Shown here piece after piece: positions 49,783-60,900 of a DNA stretch of 64,000 bases. A model generated the notes under the pieces. The model ran no database searches. It worked only from the letters and a program-made list of their open reading frames with translations, and had not been told where the DNA came from. The position numbers and the translations under genes are program-made. The DNA is taken from assembly GCF_000143415.4 (NCBI RefSeq), contig NW_003314264.1:512124-576123 (forward strand), written 5' to 3'. The first letter of the stretch is position 1, and every line of letters begins with the position of its first letter. The DNA comes from Selaginella moellendorffii. Its lineage: Eukaryota > Streptophyta > Lycopodiopsida > Selaginellales > Selaginellaceae.

Positions 49783-50940
49783 TTACCCAGATACTTGATT
49801 TTGCCACGGCTTCCTCACAGGCCTCAGAGATGGTTGATACACCACTGCTTCACTATAATGATCCATGCGCTGGGCAGCCAACCGACTCCAACTACTTGTG
49901 TGCAAGTCATATACAACCACAACTGACAACATTGCCGGACATCTCTCTGAGAAGCATACAAGGTTGGCATCTGCAGCGGTGACCACTTCTAGCAATTGTA
50001 CAATTGGCTTGAGCCGAGGATATTGACTACAAATGGCCACAGTCACTGCAGAAACAGTAACCAAGCTGCCATCCTCGTCAACTCTCCAGATACCAAATCC
50101 ATCCACTCCACAACACACGTCCTCGACACTTCCTGCATACACCCACCCGCTTGCAAAGTATCGCTGCCCATCCCACTCCCACAGCCTCGATGTGCACACG
50201 CCTGGCCGCGGCAAAACGCAGCGTGTATGCTTGACACCTTCGAGGCCTGTTGTGAACCTGAGATTGCGCACCACACTCCCGATGCTCCACTCGCAGCGAC
50301 GAATGTCATACATGCCCAAGGTGGTGAGGTCATAGTATAAGGCGTCCATGTCTGGGAATGTTAGCGCTCTGGTCTTGAGCCACTGAGCCCTCGCTTGTAC
50401 GTGCGCTTGTGTCAAGCACAGCATGCCCAGTGCTGACCATGCGCCGGTGGCCGAGTCGTAGACGTAGCACGAGTGGCCTGTAGTGGCTTCCGAGTGCTGG
50501 ATACCCACCTTGAAGTAACCGGCATCGCCATCAACCAGCATCGCGAAGTCAATAATACCTGTCTCTTCTTTGTCCTCCCACTGCAGCGCGGGTACTTCCG
50601 TCCACTCTTGGGTGAGTGGATTGCCGACCACCAAGTGGAGAACATCAGAATCTCTACCTCGGATGCATACAAGGCCGCCGGCGGAAGCCACAACGTCACC
50701 ATGGCGTAGTCGAAGCTCCCGCCTGTGGCCAGACGACAAAGGAGTTCCGAAGGTGTAGCATCCCTCGCTGTGCATGGAGCTTGTCATGATCAGGGGGGCC
50801 TCTTTGACACCAGCGTTGCGGCACCATAGTTGGCGAAAAGCTGGCGAGCTGATGATGTTATTCCATGACTTACAAACGGCAGAGCAATTCGATAGTGTGG
50901 CCAGGTCCACAAAGCTGAGGATCCTATCAATCTCCTTCAT
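49783..50940 (-). CDS. F-box protein with beta-propeller-like C-terminus
   Basis: A single exon of 385 residues opens at ATG 50940. The F-box is near the start (MKEIDRILSFVDLATLSNCS, then AVCKSWNNIISSPAFRQLW), only slightly shorter than usual at its N-terminal edge. The rest shows repeating WSALGML, SRLWEWDGQRYF and WRVDEDGSLV segments, like kelch or galactose-oxidase-type F-box-associated repeats. Such proteins bring substrates to SCF ubiquitin ligases through SKP1; the target is unknown. Partial copies of its 3' end lie at 49204-49398 and 51390-51830, so the locus has been repeatedly duplicated. Intronless F-box genes of this type form large, fast-changing plant families. Confidence 0.85.
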   Translation of the reverse strand: MKEIDRILSFVDLATLSNCSAVCKSWNNIISSPAFRQLWCRNAGVKEAPLIMTSSMHSEGCYTFGTPLSSGHRRELRLRHGDVVASAGGLVCIRGRDSDVLHLVVGNPLTQEWTEVPALQWEDKEETGIIDFAMLVDGDAGYFKVGIQHSEATTGHSCYVYDSATGAWSALGMLCLTQAHVQARAQWLKTRALTFPDMDALYYDLTTLGMYDIRRCEWSIGSVVRNLRFTTGLEGVKHTRCVLPRPGVCTSRLWEWDGQRYFASGWVYAGSVEDVCCGVDGFGIWRVDEDGSLVTVSAVTVAICSQYPRLKPIVQLLEVVTAADANLVCFSERCPAMLSVVVVYDLHTSSWSRLAAQRMDHYSEAVVYQPSLRPVRKPWQNQVSG

Positions 50941-51389
50941 GATCCCTTTAATGAAAACCTATCAAGGCTCAAGCTTATAAAGGCGACAGGATGAAATAGT
51001 CTTGTTCCTGGATGGTCTCGTCGAACGATTTCCTCCAGCCCACTAATTCCGTGTTTCCGTCTCTTGCATTACATTTGCATAGGACAGACATCTGATTATT
51101 TTCTTGATAATTGAAACCAGCTTCGCTACCTTTCATTGCTTCAACATGGAAGAAAGGCCACGAACAGTTTTTAATTTGTTTGGTTCATCTTCTAATAGCG
51201 TGAAATGGAACTGCAGGTTCGAGCCCCTTCAACTTCTTAAAATACAGATATCAGCTTCGCATGAAGTTGTTGCTCAGAAGAACTTTCCAGCTGCAACTCA
51301 AAATCTGACAAAGGCATAAGTGAGGTAAACAAACAATGAAGATGATTGCAAATTCTTCATAGATAAACAAGGCACCAAATTTTCATCGT
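50941..51389. other. F-box upstream region, no gene seen
   Basis: This presumably holds the F-box promoter. A short open frame at 51104-51319 has no motif. No repeat or RNA is recognised. Confidence 0.4.
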
Positions 51390-51830
51390 GGGCCTCAGAG
51401 ACGGTCGATACACCACTGCTCCACCAAAACTATCCATGCGCTCGGCAGCCAACCGACTCTAACTACTTGTGTTCAAGTCATATAAAACCAAAACACCTCT
51501 CGCATTCCAATATTTTGGTTACGGCCCCGCAGAAACAGTAACCAGGCTGCCACCCTCGTCAAGTCTCCAGACGCCGAATCCATCCACTCTCCAATTTCCA
51601 GCATAAACCCAGGCGCTTGCAAAGTATCGCATTGCTGGCCTTTGTGCTCCCACAGCCTCGACGTGGAAACGCCTACCACCTTGGGTTGACATTGCAAGCT
51701 GCGAGAGGAGCACCATCAGGAGTATGGTTGGCGAGGTCGTAGTACAAAGGGGTCCACGTCTGGGAATGTTGGTGCTGTGGTGTTGAGCGTCTGGGCCTTT
51801 GCTTGTACGTGCGCTTGAGTGAAGCCCAGT
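51390..51830 (-). pseudogene. F-box gene fragment
   Basis: This copy of the 3' part of the F-box gene includes AQRMDSFGG-like and VDGFGVWRLDEGGSLVTV segments, with large internal deletions and frameshifts. It lies directly behind the metallophosphoesterase stop codon (51910), on the same strand. The start of the F-box domain is absent, so it cannot work as an F-box protein. Confidence 0.8.
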
Positions 51831-51909
51831 GCTCATGAACCCTCTGTATTTAAGGCCAAGGAGAGAAGGAAGCGTATCTCACCTCGTTCTAGCTTGGCTC
51901 TCGGAGTTC

Positions 51910-53584
51910 TCAGCTCCTTTGTAAGCAGTATAAGTCTGCTACCCACGGTGCGAGCACAACGTTGTCTGGATCCCTCTTGTTCAAGCGATAGTAGTCCGAC
52001 CAGTAGCAAGGCATGGGTCTCGGAAGAAGAGTACCTTCGCTGTCACATATGCACAGTGGCAGCCAGCATTCACCACCATAAACTCGCCTTCGACGTTCCC
52101 TGGGATAAGCCAATGGTGCCTGTAGATACCTGTAGAGGACGATCAAACAATTTTATGTCATCTCTCCTTTTCTTATAATCTTTTCTCTAGTATCTGTCTC
52201 CCTGCATCGTGCAAGCATGCAGTGTTAGTGTAAGAAAATTTCTTCCAGGAGGAAAAAGAGAAGGGGGGAAAGAAAAACGACACGCTTAACGTATCAGTGC
52301 AATGCAAGCAATGCCATGCAAAATGAAGGCCAAAATTTATCACCTGATTCCATGCACGGTAGCGTCCCAGCTGAAATGCGTGTGCCCAAACACATGGAGA
52401 GCTCCGGAATTTCCACTGGAACCATGGATGCTCCTCAGTCTGCGTTCCAGGAAATCTGATCCTATCACCTTTGGAAGATTTGGATAGAAAAGCATTCTTT
52501 TCTCTGGGCAAAGCTCTGGTCTGTTTCACAACAAACAACACTAAGAACGTCACACAACACAACCCCATTTTCTCGCACCTGGGAAGGAAGTGAGAAAAGG
52601 TGATGACTCGCTCAGTGCTGTGCCGAATCTCCGTAAGACACTGCTGGTTGCAAGAGTTAAGATCATCGAAGTATGCAGCAAGTGCTATATCAGGAGTCTT
52701 GAGCTCGTCCGGCCACTTACAGGCATGATAATCAGTGCAGCGCTGCACCGCATATGCAAACAGTGTTGTCAGAAAACATGTTCAAAGTGAAGAAGCAGAG
52801 AAGCAAAGAAAATCTTGAAACCAATGAAAGAGAAGATAACATGCCTTTTCGGGAGGTGGAATGTTGTAGCCGACTATGTCCCGTTCCTTATCAAATGTCT
52901 GCAGGGGGAAGAATTCTCGAATGTCAATCCAAAACACGTCTGCTAAACTACGAAGGAGATTGCCTGGTGATACCAGGAAAGTAGAGGAACGATCCAAACT
53001 CCGCAAACTTTCCCTGGCTTGGTGTCGATGCAAAGAGACTCGCATATCGCATTGAGCTCCCTCAACTTTCCCAGCGAGTCCAGCTGCAAAGCCAGAAAAG
53101 AATTAGTTTCTTTCTCCCACGAAAAAAAAGGAGGACGAAGTGTAATTACGTGCTTGTTCTCCTTGCCTCTACACCACAAATCGTGGTTCCCAGGAACAAA
53201 GAAGACGCGATGAAACCTTTCCTTCAACAGCCTCATAGTGTCTTTGAAAGTCTCCAAGTTGTCTGAGACGTCGCCCGCCACGATCAAAGTATCTCGTTGA
53301 TGCAACTTGGTCGACAGCTGCACGATCCACTGCAAATTCTCTCGATAATCGGTGTGCAAATCGGACACAGCATAAACGCTCGCATGAGAAGAAATGCGGC
53401 GCCTCTTGCTGCCGATGCTGCCATAACCGATGCCTTCCCAGCTAGAAATTTCCAAAATCCAATCACTAGAAAATCTCCCCTCCGCCCACACATACCTCGA
53501 TCGGCGCCAGAGCAATCGTTGATTGCTCGAGGAAGGAGACGCCGGCGCCTCGATCGCGGAGATCCCACAGCGCGGCGCAACCAT
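51910..53584 (-). CDS. Calcineurin-like metallophosphoesterase
   Basis: Seven exons (53496-53584, 53150-53441, 52964-53083, 52845-52898, 52579-52742, 52344-52520, 51910-52129) sum to 1116 bases, 371 residues, all joins in frame. The metal-site motifs are complete and in order: SDLHTDY (DxH), AGDVSD (GDxx), VPGNHD (GNHD), TFSHFLPR (single His) and VFGHTHFSWD (GHTH). The protein is therefore likely an active phosphoesterase of the calcineurin-like superfamily. The substrate is unknown, and there is no signal peptide. Introns 3 and 4 both have GC donors (CAG/GCAATC and AAG/GCATGT); using GT sites instead gives stops or broken motifs. A decayed copy at 45190-46845 keeps GC at the matching places. 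Confidence 0.87.
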
Positions 53585-53834
53585 GGCCGCTGCGCAAAGA
53601 GAAGAATAAAGAAACCCTACATTCTTTGAGAGTTTAAGCGCGGTAAATTTCGCTGGTGTAAAAATGATTAAGTTAGTAGGGATTAATTAGCACACTAATT
53701 TGTTATTAGTGGTCCATGCATTATGAATTGGAATTTATAATGTAGCTTTGTATGCTCCGCTGGGGGACTCTTGGAGCAAGGACGTGGAGGGAGGAGCGGT
53801 TTAGGGTTTTGGGTTTGCGAGGTCGGATCTAGCC
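53585..53834. promoter_or_regulatory. Bidirectional promoter region, metallophosphoesterase / biotin carboxylase
   Basis: Only 250 bp separate two divergent start codons (53584 and 53835), so both promoters and leaders must share this space. The middle is AT-rich (about 53660-53750, with TTAGTAGGGATTAATTAG). No certain TATA element is seen. This is inferred from gene order. Confidence 0.6.
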
Positions 53835-56141
53835 ATGGAATGTGGATCGTCGCTCGCGGGATCGCTCTCGGCTGCGCTGTGCCTGCCACACAGATTCCGC
53901 GCCCGGGGAGGATGCGCCAGGAATGTGTCCGTGAGAGCGGCAAATTCCGGCTCTCGGGGGGGCGTGACTTGCAGCTATGACCAGGAGAAGATTTTGGTGG
54001 CCAACAGGGGCGAGATCGCGGTGCGTGTGATCCGGACGGCGCACGAGATGGGAATTCCCTGCGTTGCCGTCCACTCCACCGTCGACAGGGACTCGCTGCA
54101 TGTCGAGCTCGCGGACGAGGCCGTGTGTATCGGCGAGCCAGCCAGTGCCAAATCGTAAGTCACATTTTCCTTTCTCCGCGAAGCTTTCCTTCCCAAAATC
54201 TCTTTTTTCCTTCTTTCTTTCAACTTTTCCTCCAAAGTCCACAGCTAACTTTTGACATGCAGCTACCTGAACATTCCAAATCTGCTGTCCGCCGCCATGA
54301 CCCGCAATTGTACCATGCTCCATCCCGGATACGGGTTCTTGTCCGAGAATGCGAAGTTCGTGGATATGTGCAAAGATCACGGCTTGAACTTCATCGGCCC
54401 AAACGTAAGCATTTGCTTTAGCGATGGATGAAAGGTCGCAAGTTGATTTTCATCCCTTTCTTTCTTGTGCTTTGCAGTCTGATAGCATTCGAACCATGGG
54501 AGACAAGGCTACTGCTCGAGACACGATGAAAAAGGCCGGGGTTCCCACTGTTCCTGGAAGTGATGGCCTGGTCGAGGTAAATTTTTTGTTTCTATGTTTG
54601 GTTTCTTTCTCAGCTTTGTCGCTGTTGTTTTCCAGACTACCGAAGAAGCCATTCGTCTCGCTCACGAGATTGGTTTCCCAGTCATGATCAAGGTTGAATG
54701 TCTTGTCCTTTTGTTTTTTCATTTTTCTGATCTCTTGGAGTTATCATAGGCTACGGCTGGCGGTGGTGGTCGTGGTATGCGACTAGCAAATGAACCCGAA
54801 GAGTTTGTCAAGCTTTTGCAGGTTCGTGGAAATCAATCTAGTGTTAGATCTAATTTTTTATTTTCTTTCATTTTCTTAGCAAGCTCGCAGCGAAGCGGGA
54901 GCTGCATTTGGCAACGATGGAGTGTACCTGGAGAGGTACATCAAGAATCCCCGGCACATCGAATTCCAGGTCCTCGCGGACAAGCATGGAAATTGTATAC
55001 ACCTTGGGGAAAGGGATTGCAGCATTCAGGTAGAATTACTCTTTTTTTTTTCTTTTGTTTCCAGTTTTGAGGATTGTTATTACAGAGGAGAAACCAAAAG
55101 CTTTTGGAGGAGGCACCATCGCCGGCTCTAACACCAGAGCTGCGCAAAGCCATGGGAGATGCGGCGGTGGCTGCTGCTGCATCCATTGGTTACGTTGGGG
55201 TTGGAACCATTGAGTTTTTGCTGGACGAGAGTGGAGCCTTCTACTTCATGGAGATGAACACACGTATCCAGGTGAGGCAACTCTCTAGCTCTTCACCTTT
55301 CTAATGTCTTTTGCTTCTTCACAGGTCGAACACCCTGTCACGGAGCTCATCTCCTCTACTGATCTCATAGAGGAGCAAATTCGAGTTGCTTTGGGAGAAA
55401 AACTTCGATACAAACAGGTGACGCGTTCTTACGTTCATCCATGAAATTCTCATTTCATAAATGTTTATTCTTGATGTTTAGGAAGATATTGTCTTGAAGG
55501 GCCACTCCATCGAATGCCGAATCAATGCAGAGGATGCCTTTCAAAACTTCCGGCCTGGACCAGGTAAGACATTGAAACTTCATAACGCTTGTCCTAAGAC
55601 TAACCATCCATCCACAGGCCGTATAACAGGCTACGTTCCTCCAGGAGGCCCCTTCGTGAGAATGGATAGCCACCTCTATCCAGACTATGTTGTTCCTCCC
55701 ACCTATGATTCTCTCCTCGGAAAGGTTTGCTATGCTTTCTCCTAAGCCTCGGTTAAAACTTTTCTTTATAGCTGATCGTCTGGGCACCAACACGGGAGAG
55801 AGCTATTGCTCGCATGCAGCGAGCGTTGCAAGACACCATAATCACAGGTACTTTTATCCCTTCTCAAATCGATTTGTTTCTATTAAGAGTGTGGCTTTGC
55901 TCAGGGGTCCCGACTACAATTGACTATCACAAGCTTATCCTGGAGATTCAGGTGACTATCTTCTTTCTTGCCTTCCCTTTTCTCATGATCTCTTTCACTC
56001 TGGTTACATAGGACTTTAAGGACGGAAAGGTTGACACAGCTTTCATTCCCAAGCACGAGGAGGATCTCGTTGCTGTACGTATGCAATAATCGTCACTGTG
56101 ATTACTAAACTACATTGTTTTGGTGTTTTTCGCAGCCATGA
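53835..56141 (+). CDS. CAC2: Plastid acetyl-CoA carboxylase, biotin carboxylase subunit
   Basis: About 14 short exons encode roughly 499 residues. The first (53835-54154) starts with a basic, serine- and arginine-rich plastid transit peptide of about 50 residues, then [20 protein letters not shown]. Later exons carry [31 protein letters not shown], the ATP-grasp glycine loop [51 protein letters not shown] and [12 protein letters not shown], all hallmarks of biotin carboxylase. The enzyme carboxylates biotin on BCCP, the first step of plastid fatty-acid synthesis, within the multi-subunit ACCase. The end is uncertain: a stop at 56087-56089 if the last GTACGT is not used, or a TGA at 56139-56141 if a 61-bp intron is removed. 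I favour the latter. Confidence 0.92.
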
Positions 56142-56342
56142 TCCTCTTCAATGTTTTGTAGTCGCAGTTTCTCGAAAATTATTGACACTTAAATATTCAT
56201 AAATCATTTGTTTCTGCGATAGTAAACTTCAAAATTTCCATGAGTTAACTCAAAAAGAGTTTGTCCCAAGCTTTAGCATCTCGTCCGCAAGTACTCTAGC
56301 TCTAAGTTGGAAAAAGAAATTATGTACACTATCCCCAGTCTC

Positions 56343-57241
56343 TCATTGCCGGACGTTCCTCACACGCTGTTCGTAGAAATCCAGAAGCTGCAAATTCATG
56401 TGTAAGTTCGCTACCATAAAACACGAAAGGAGAAAAAAAAAGAATGAAAACTACCAGCTGGGGATAATTTTCGCGCAGGTACTTGTTATCCAGTAGAATC
56501 TCCTCGCCATCGGACCTACAGAGCGAAACAAAGCGAACAAGCTCAAGAGAAAAGCCTAGAAACAAAGGCCAGTCTTACCGTAGAACCTTGAAGGTCACAT
56601 TGAGATCCTTCTCCCCGTTGCTGAGTTCTCTCGTGGAGTAGCTCATTGCCTTGAGAATTTTCTCCACCGCGACGTGATTCGCAACAGTGGACTGCAAACT
56701 CGGGCTTCCAAGGTCCTGGTGTGGCTTTGCAGCTAGCAATGGAGGCAGGGCCTTCTCGCCTTCCACTTCAGCTTTCACCTCAGCGTTCACTTCAGCTGCT
56801 ACCAAAGCTTGCTGACTACAAGAAAGAAAAGAAGCGATTGTTTCATTTGTCATGAGAGGAAATGACGCTCTTACCTCCGCTCGAAGTCCTTGAGGGCCTG
56901 GGGGCAATTCGCTAGGTGCTTGTGCGGCTCCCAAGTATTGAACTCCTCTGGATATCCCTTCCTGCAGCGAAAGAAAGCCTTTAAGAAAAAAAACATAGAG
57001 CGAAGAACACGAAGCACACCATTTTATGTAGTAATGGAGTTTTCCCTGCAAAGAAAACAGAAGCAAGCATCTTGAGCGAAAGAAGAACCAAAGGAACAGC
57101 TCGAACCTCGAAAAGCCTCATCTGCTGGATGGATTCCACCTCATAAAACTCGTCATCGTCGTTGCGGGATCGCTTGGCGCGCTGCTTGTCCCACTGCTGC
57201 GAGCTGTAAAACGACACACTCTTTCTCTTTCTCTTCTCCAT
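56343..57241 (-). CDS. HP1/LHP1-like chromodomain protein
   Basis: Six exons (57107-57241, 57020-57045, 56875-56961, 56579-56815, 56455-56515, 56343-56387) sum to 591 bases, 196 residues, all in frame. A basic N-terminus (MEKRKRKSVSF) precedes a chromodomain: FYEVESIQQMRLFEGKLHYY, IKWKGYPEEFNTWEP, and ALKDFERR. A linker with EVNAEVKAEVEGEK repeats follows. The C-terminus is a chromo-shadow domain ending LLLDFYEQRV. The aromatic cage residues (Y, W, W) are present, so methyl-lysine binding is expected (H3K9me or H3K27me). Seed-plant LHP1 is about twice as long; this form is nearer in size to animal HP1. Exon 2 is only 26 bases and lies inside the chromodomain. The stop is 201 bp from the biotin carboxylase stop. 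Confidence 0.88.
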
Positions 57242-57395
57242 GGTCTAGTAGCACAGCGCTGCAAAAGGCAACCCAGCAGAGGCTAAAAACACACTCCAAA
57301 GCGATGAAAATAAGACTAGCAAGAAAAACGCGACGAAAAGATCGAATAAAAGAGAGTGAAACGAAGAAGAAAGAAAGAGGGGGAATCACTGGACT

Positions 57396-57686
57396 TTAGT
57401 TCAAAGAGAGCGCCGAGAGATTTTCCCCCAGCGAGCACTCGACATGGCAAGAAACGCGGCAATGCGTGGGGATGAGAACTAATCCCAGGCTCCGAGACTC
57501 CGTGCCCGCGCCCTGCCGCTGCTCCAGCGTGTCGTAGAGGATGATATTCCCTTGCTTGTCCAGGCAGTGGAACTTACCCACGAAAATCCGCCCGTCCGCA
57601 ACGCCGATGCGCATGCTCCTGTACAGCAGCTTGCGGCACTGCTTCACGCTCGCCCTCTCCTCCACCTCCACTCCTCCTCCTTCCAT
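57396..57686 (-). CDS. NAA38: NatC auxiliary subunit NAA38 (LSMD1-like Sm fold)
   Basis: A single exon of 96 residues. The Sm-like fold shows in LLYRSMRIGVADGRIFVGKF (Sm1) and HCLDKQGNIIL (the Asn-Ile loop), then GLVLIPTHCRVSCHVE (Sm2, without the usual IRG core of splicing LSm proteins). Length and motifs are those of LSMD1/NAA38, the small auxiliary subunit of the NatC N-terminal acetyltransferase, which acts at ribosomes on nascent chains starting with Met plus a hydrophobic residue. It lies 154 bp downstream of the HP1-like start codon and 291 bp beyond the CESA stop, on the same strand as both. Confidence 0.85.
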   Translation of the reverse strand: MEGGGVEVEERASVKQCRKLLYRSMRIGVADGRIFVGKFHCLDKQGNIILYDTLEQRQGAGTESRSLGLVLIPTHCRVSCHVECSLGENLSALSLN

Positions 57687-57977
57687 CCAAATCCCTAAAC
57701 CCTAAAACCTCTCTTCTTTATTGCGCAGCACTCTTGTGTTCTTCCGGGAAACGTGGAGAGCAAAAGAATAAAACCGCTCGACTTGGTTGTGGTCGCTAAA
57801 AAGAGAACTAATGTACAATTTTTTACTTTCTCACCACCATTTTTTTTTCTTCGGTAGCTCCTGCGAGATTCAATCCAAAAAGACGAGAAAGAAAACAGAG
57901 AAAAGAAATAAAGAAAGAGAGAAAAAGAAGAAAGAAAGAAAAATAAAAAACCGAACGAAAAATGGGTACCGTGGTAG

Positions 57978-60900
57978 CTAGCAGTTCAATCCACACTGTT
58001 GCAAGTGAGGCCCCTGGGTCTTCGGCAAGAATGGATCGATCCTCACCCAAAGCAGCGAGAAGATCGAAGCCAGCAGGATCGACCAGACGATGACGATGGT
58101 TGGCGTCCTGTTTTGCCGTCCCATGAGCCCCTTGAGGAACGGATACAAGTGGACGATCACCCAGAACGCGAAGAACAGCTTCCCGAACAGCGGCCCCCAC
58201 GACTGGTACCCGCTGTTGATGGCGTCCGCCAAACCGGCCACCACTCCCACCAGGTTGATGATGAGCAGCGTCGTCGGGGGGACGAGCAGCGTCGTCCACT
58301 TGAGCGTGTAGAGCTCGCCAAACTCCTCGTCGTCCGTGGCCTTGGACGTCACCGTGAAGTTGGTGTCGATACCGGCGAGGACTTTGAGCAGGCCCTGGAA
58401 CACCGCGAAGAGGTGGGACGAGACGCCGCCGATGACCCAGAACTGCTCGTTCCTCCACCACTCCTCGATGCCGACGTTGCTCCACCGCATCTCCAGAATG
58501 GCCGTGGCGAAGATGGACACGAACATGGAGATGAACCACAAGCTGGCGAAGTTGCTTATCTGGACGTGTCAAAAAGGAGACGATGTGAGCTTCAAGAAAC
58601 TTGTAACAAAGCTTCGTACGTACCTCTGGGATGATGAACTTGCCGGTGAGCAAACAGACTGCTGGAAGCGTGCAGTAGGCCACGAGAGGAATGGACGTGA
58701 GAGGATAGACCGTCGTGTTGATGTACGCAAATCTCTCGAGCCATTTCAGCCGGCCACCGTAGCCATACCACAGGGGACAATGCCTGCTCAGGAAGATCTC
58801 AACGGACCCCAAAGCCCACCGGAGCACCTGGTTGAGACGATCGGACAAGTTGATAGGTGCGGATCCCTTGAATGCAGCTCGTTGAGGCATGCAGTAGATT
58901 GATCTCCAACCACGAGCGTGCATCTTGAAACCAGTCAAGATATCTTCCGTGACTGAGCCGTAAATCCATCCAATCTGAAACAGTTACATAAATGTGTGAG
59001 GAATGTCTCTGAACTTGCATTGCGTTACCTCTTTTCCCCACTCGGTTTTGTCTTCGTAACCACAACTAATCACGTGAATGGCTTCTTTCAAAAGGGAGGC
59101 GGGGCTCGCGGACTGAGGAACACCTCCGTGCTCCAAAAGTGTTGATGCGATAAAAACAGGAGATTGACCAAACCGCTTTTCAAAATTCTTTTGAGACATT
59201 AGCGTCGATTTCTCTTCATCAAATCCTGAAATGAAAAAAAGAGTTATGAAAAAAGAAAAACACCTGAGTAAACTGTTTACCTTCAAATCCTTCTTCTATG
59301 TCATCGAGGTTGAAGATTGGGACGGACGAATCACTCCTGGTAGACATCATTCTCTTCTCCATCTTCTTCACTTTTTGCTTCTTGGTCTTCTTCCGCTTCC
59401 CACAACAAAATCCGGGACAGCAATCACAAGTACTGGCCGCTTCCTTCTCTTTCTCTCCAGCAGGTGCCTCGTAACCATAAAGCGATTGTCTTCGGAAGAC
59501 GCAACCTGTACCCACGTATACGGGGCCCTGAATGCCATCGAGACCTTTCATGTTAATCTGAAAAATCACAGAGTCAGCAACTGTAAACACCTAACGTTTA
59601 GTAGTCTTACGTCAAAGAAGACGGTGTTGCGGTTAGCGTATCGATCGTGACGATCAATACCATCAAACCTCTGAGGAAACTGCACGTAGCAAACCTTCCT
59701 CCCTAATGTTGGATCCATCATAAAGCACATAGCCTCTCTCACAGCCTTGCTGTTGTTTATGTAGTGATCGCAATCCAAGTTAAGAAAATATGGAGCATTC
59801 GTTAGCACCGCAGACACTCGCACCTAGAGAAGTTGATTGTCAACAAAAACATAAAAGATCAGAGTATAGAGACCGTACCAAGGCATTCATAGCACCGGCC
59901 TTCTTGTGATGGTTAAACCCAGGGCGCTTCTCACGAGAAACATACACCAGGCGAGGTAACTCATTTCCTTCCGTGTCATGACCACCACTATGACCCAAGA
60001 ACACCTGCAAACACTCATTCTTTATCGGTCCTGACAGAAATGAAGGAATACGTACCTGAATCATGCCCGGATGATCGCGCGTATTGTTTCCAGGCCACGG
60101 AGTCCCATCTTGCATCGTCCATCCCTCCTCTGGAACTTTTTGCGCCTTTGCAACCAGAGCATTGATGCGAACTTTAAACTCCTCGTACTCCCTCTGCATG
60201 TTCACTGTTAGGAAATAGAAACACGAAATGCATATACATACCTTCATGGCGCGTCTTTCTTTTACAAAACTCGGTTGGACTTTATCCTTCAAATAGTCAA
60301 TCTTTTGCGCAAAGTACCATTCGGGTGCCCGAGGCTCAATGTTGAACTTCTTGCAAAACGGCACCCATTTGCGAGCAAACTCGGAAGTTTCAGAGAGCGC
60401 CTCGAATGTCAACATTGCAGCACCATCGTCTGAAACGTAGCAAGAAACTTTGTCGACGGGATAATCAACTGACAAGATCGAAAGAACGGTGTTCGCCGTG
60501 ACTAACGGCGGCTCTTTCATCGGATCCACAGTACTAACGTAGACATCGACAGAAGCGAGTTGCGATGGCTCCCCATCTTTCTCATATCTGAAACGCACGC
60601 CATTAAAATCAACATCAATGGCAATGTATATACTACCGCGCCTACCTCAAAGAAAGTCTGTCCAGGTACGTCTCTCGTTCGATTGGAAGCCATTTTGGAA
60701 ACTGATCAAGAATCCAAGACAACGCGAACCAGATCTCGCAAATGATCGACGTCAACCACAAGGGGTATGCATCTCGCACGGGATTCATAATTCTATAACG
60801 GAAGAAGAATCCCAGGATCACCAGACGAATGACTATAATCATTCTGTAAGGATTGATCCTACTCGAGGGGATTGGAACCTTTCTTGAAAGAGGCTGTCTC

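Noticed and set aside
58000-58640. Plus-strand 211-residue frame opposite CESA
   Set aside because: Antisense shadow of the last CESA exon, rich in Arg, Glu and His with no motif.
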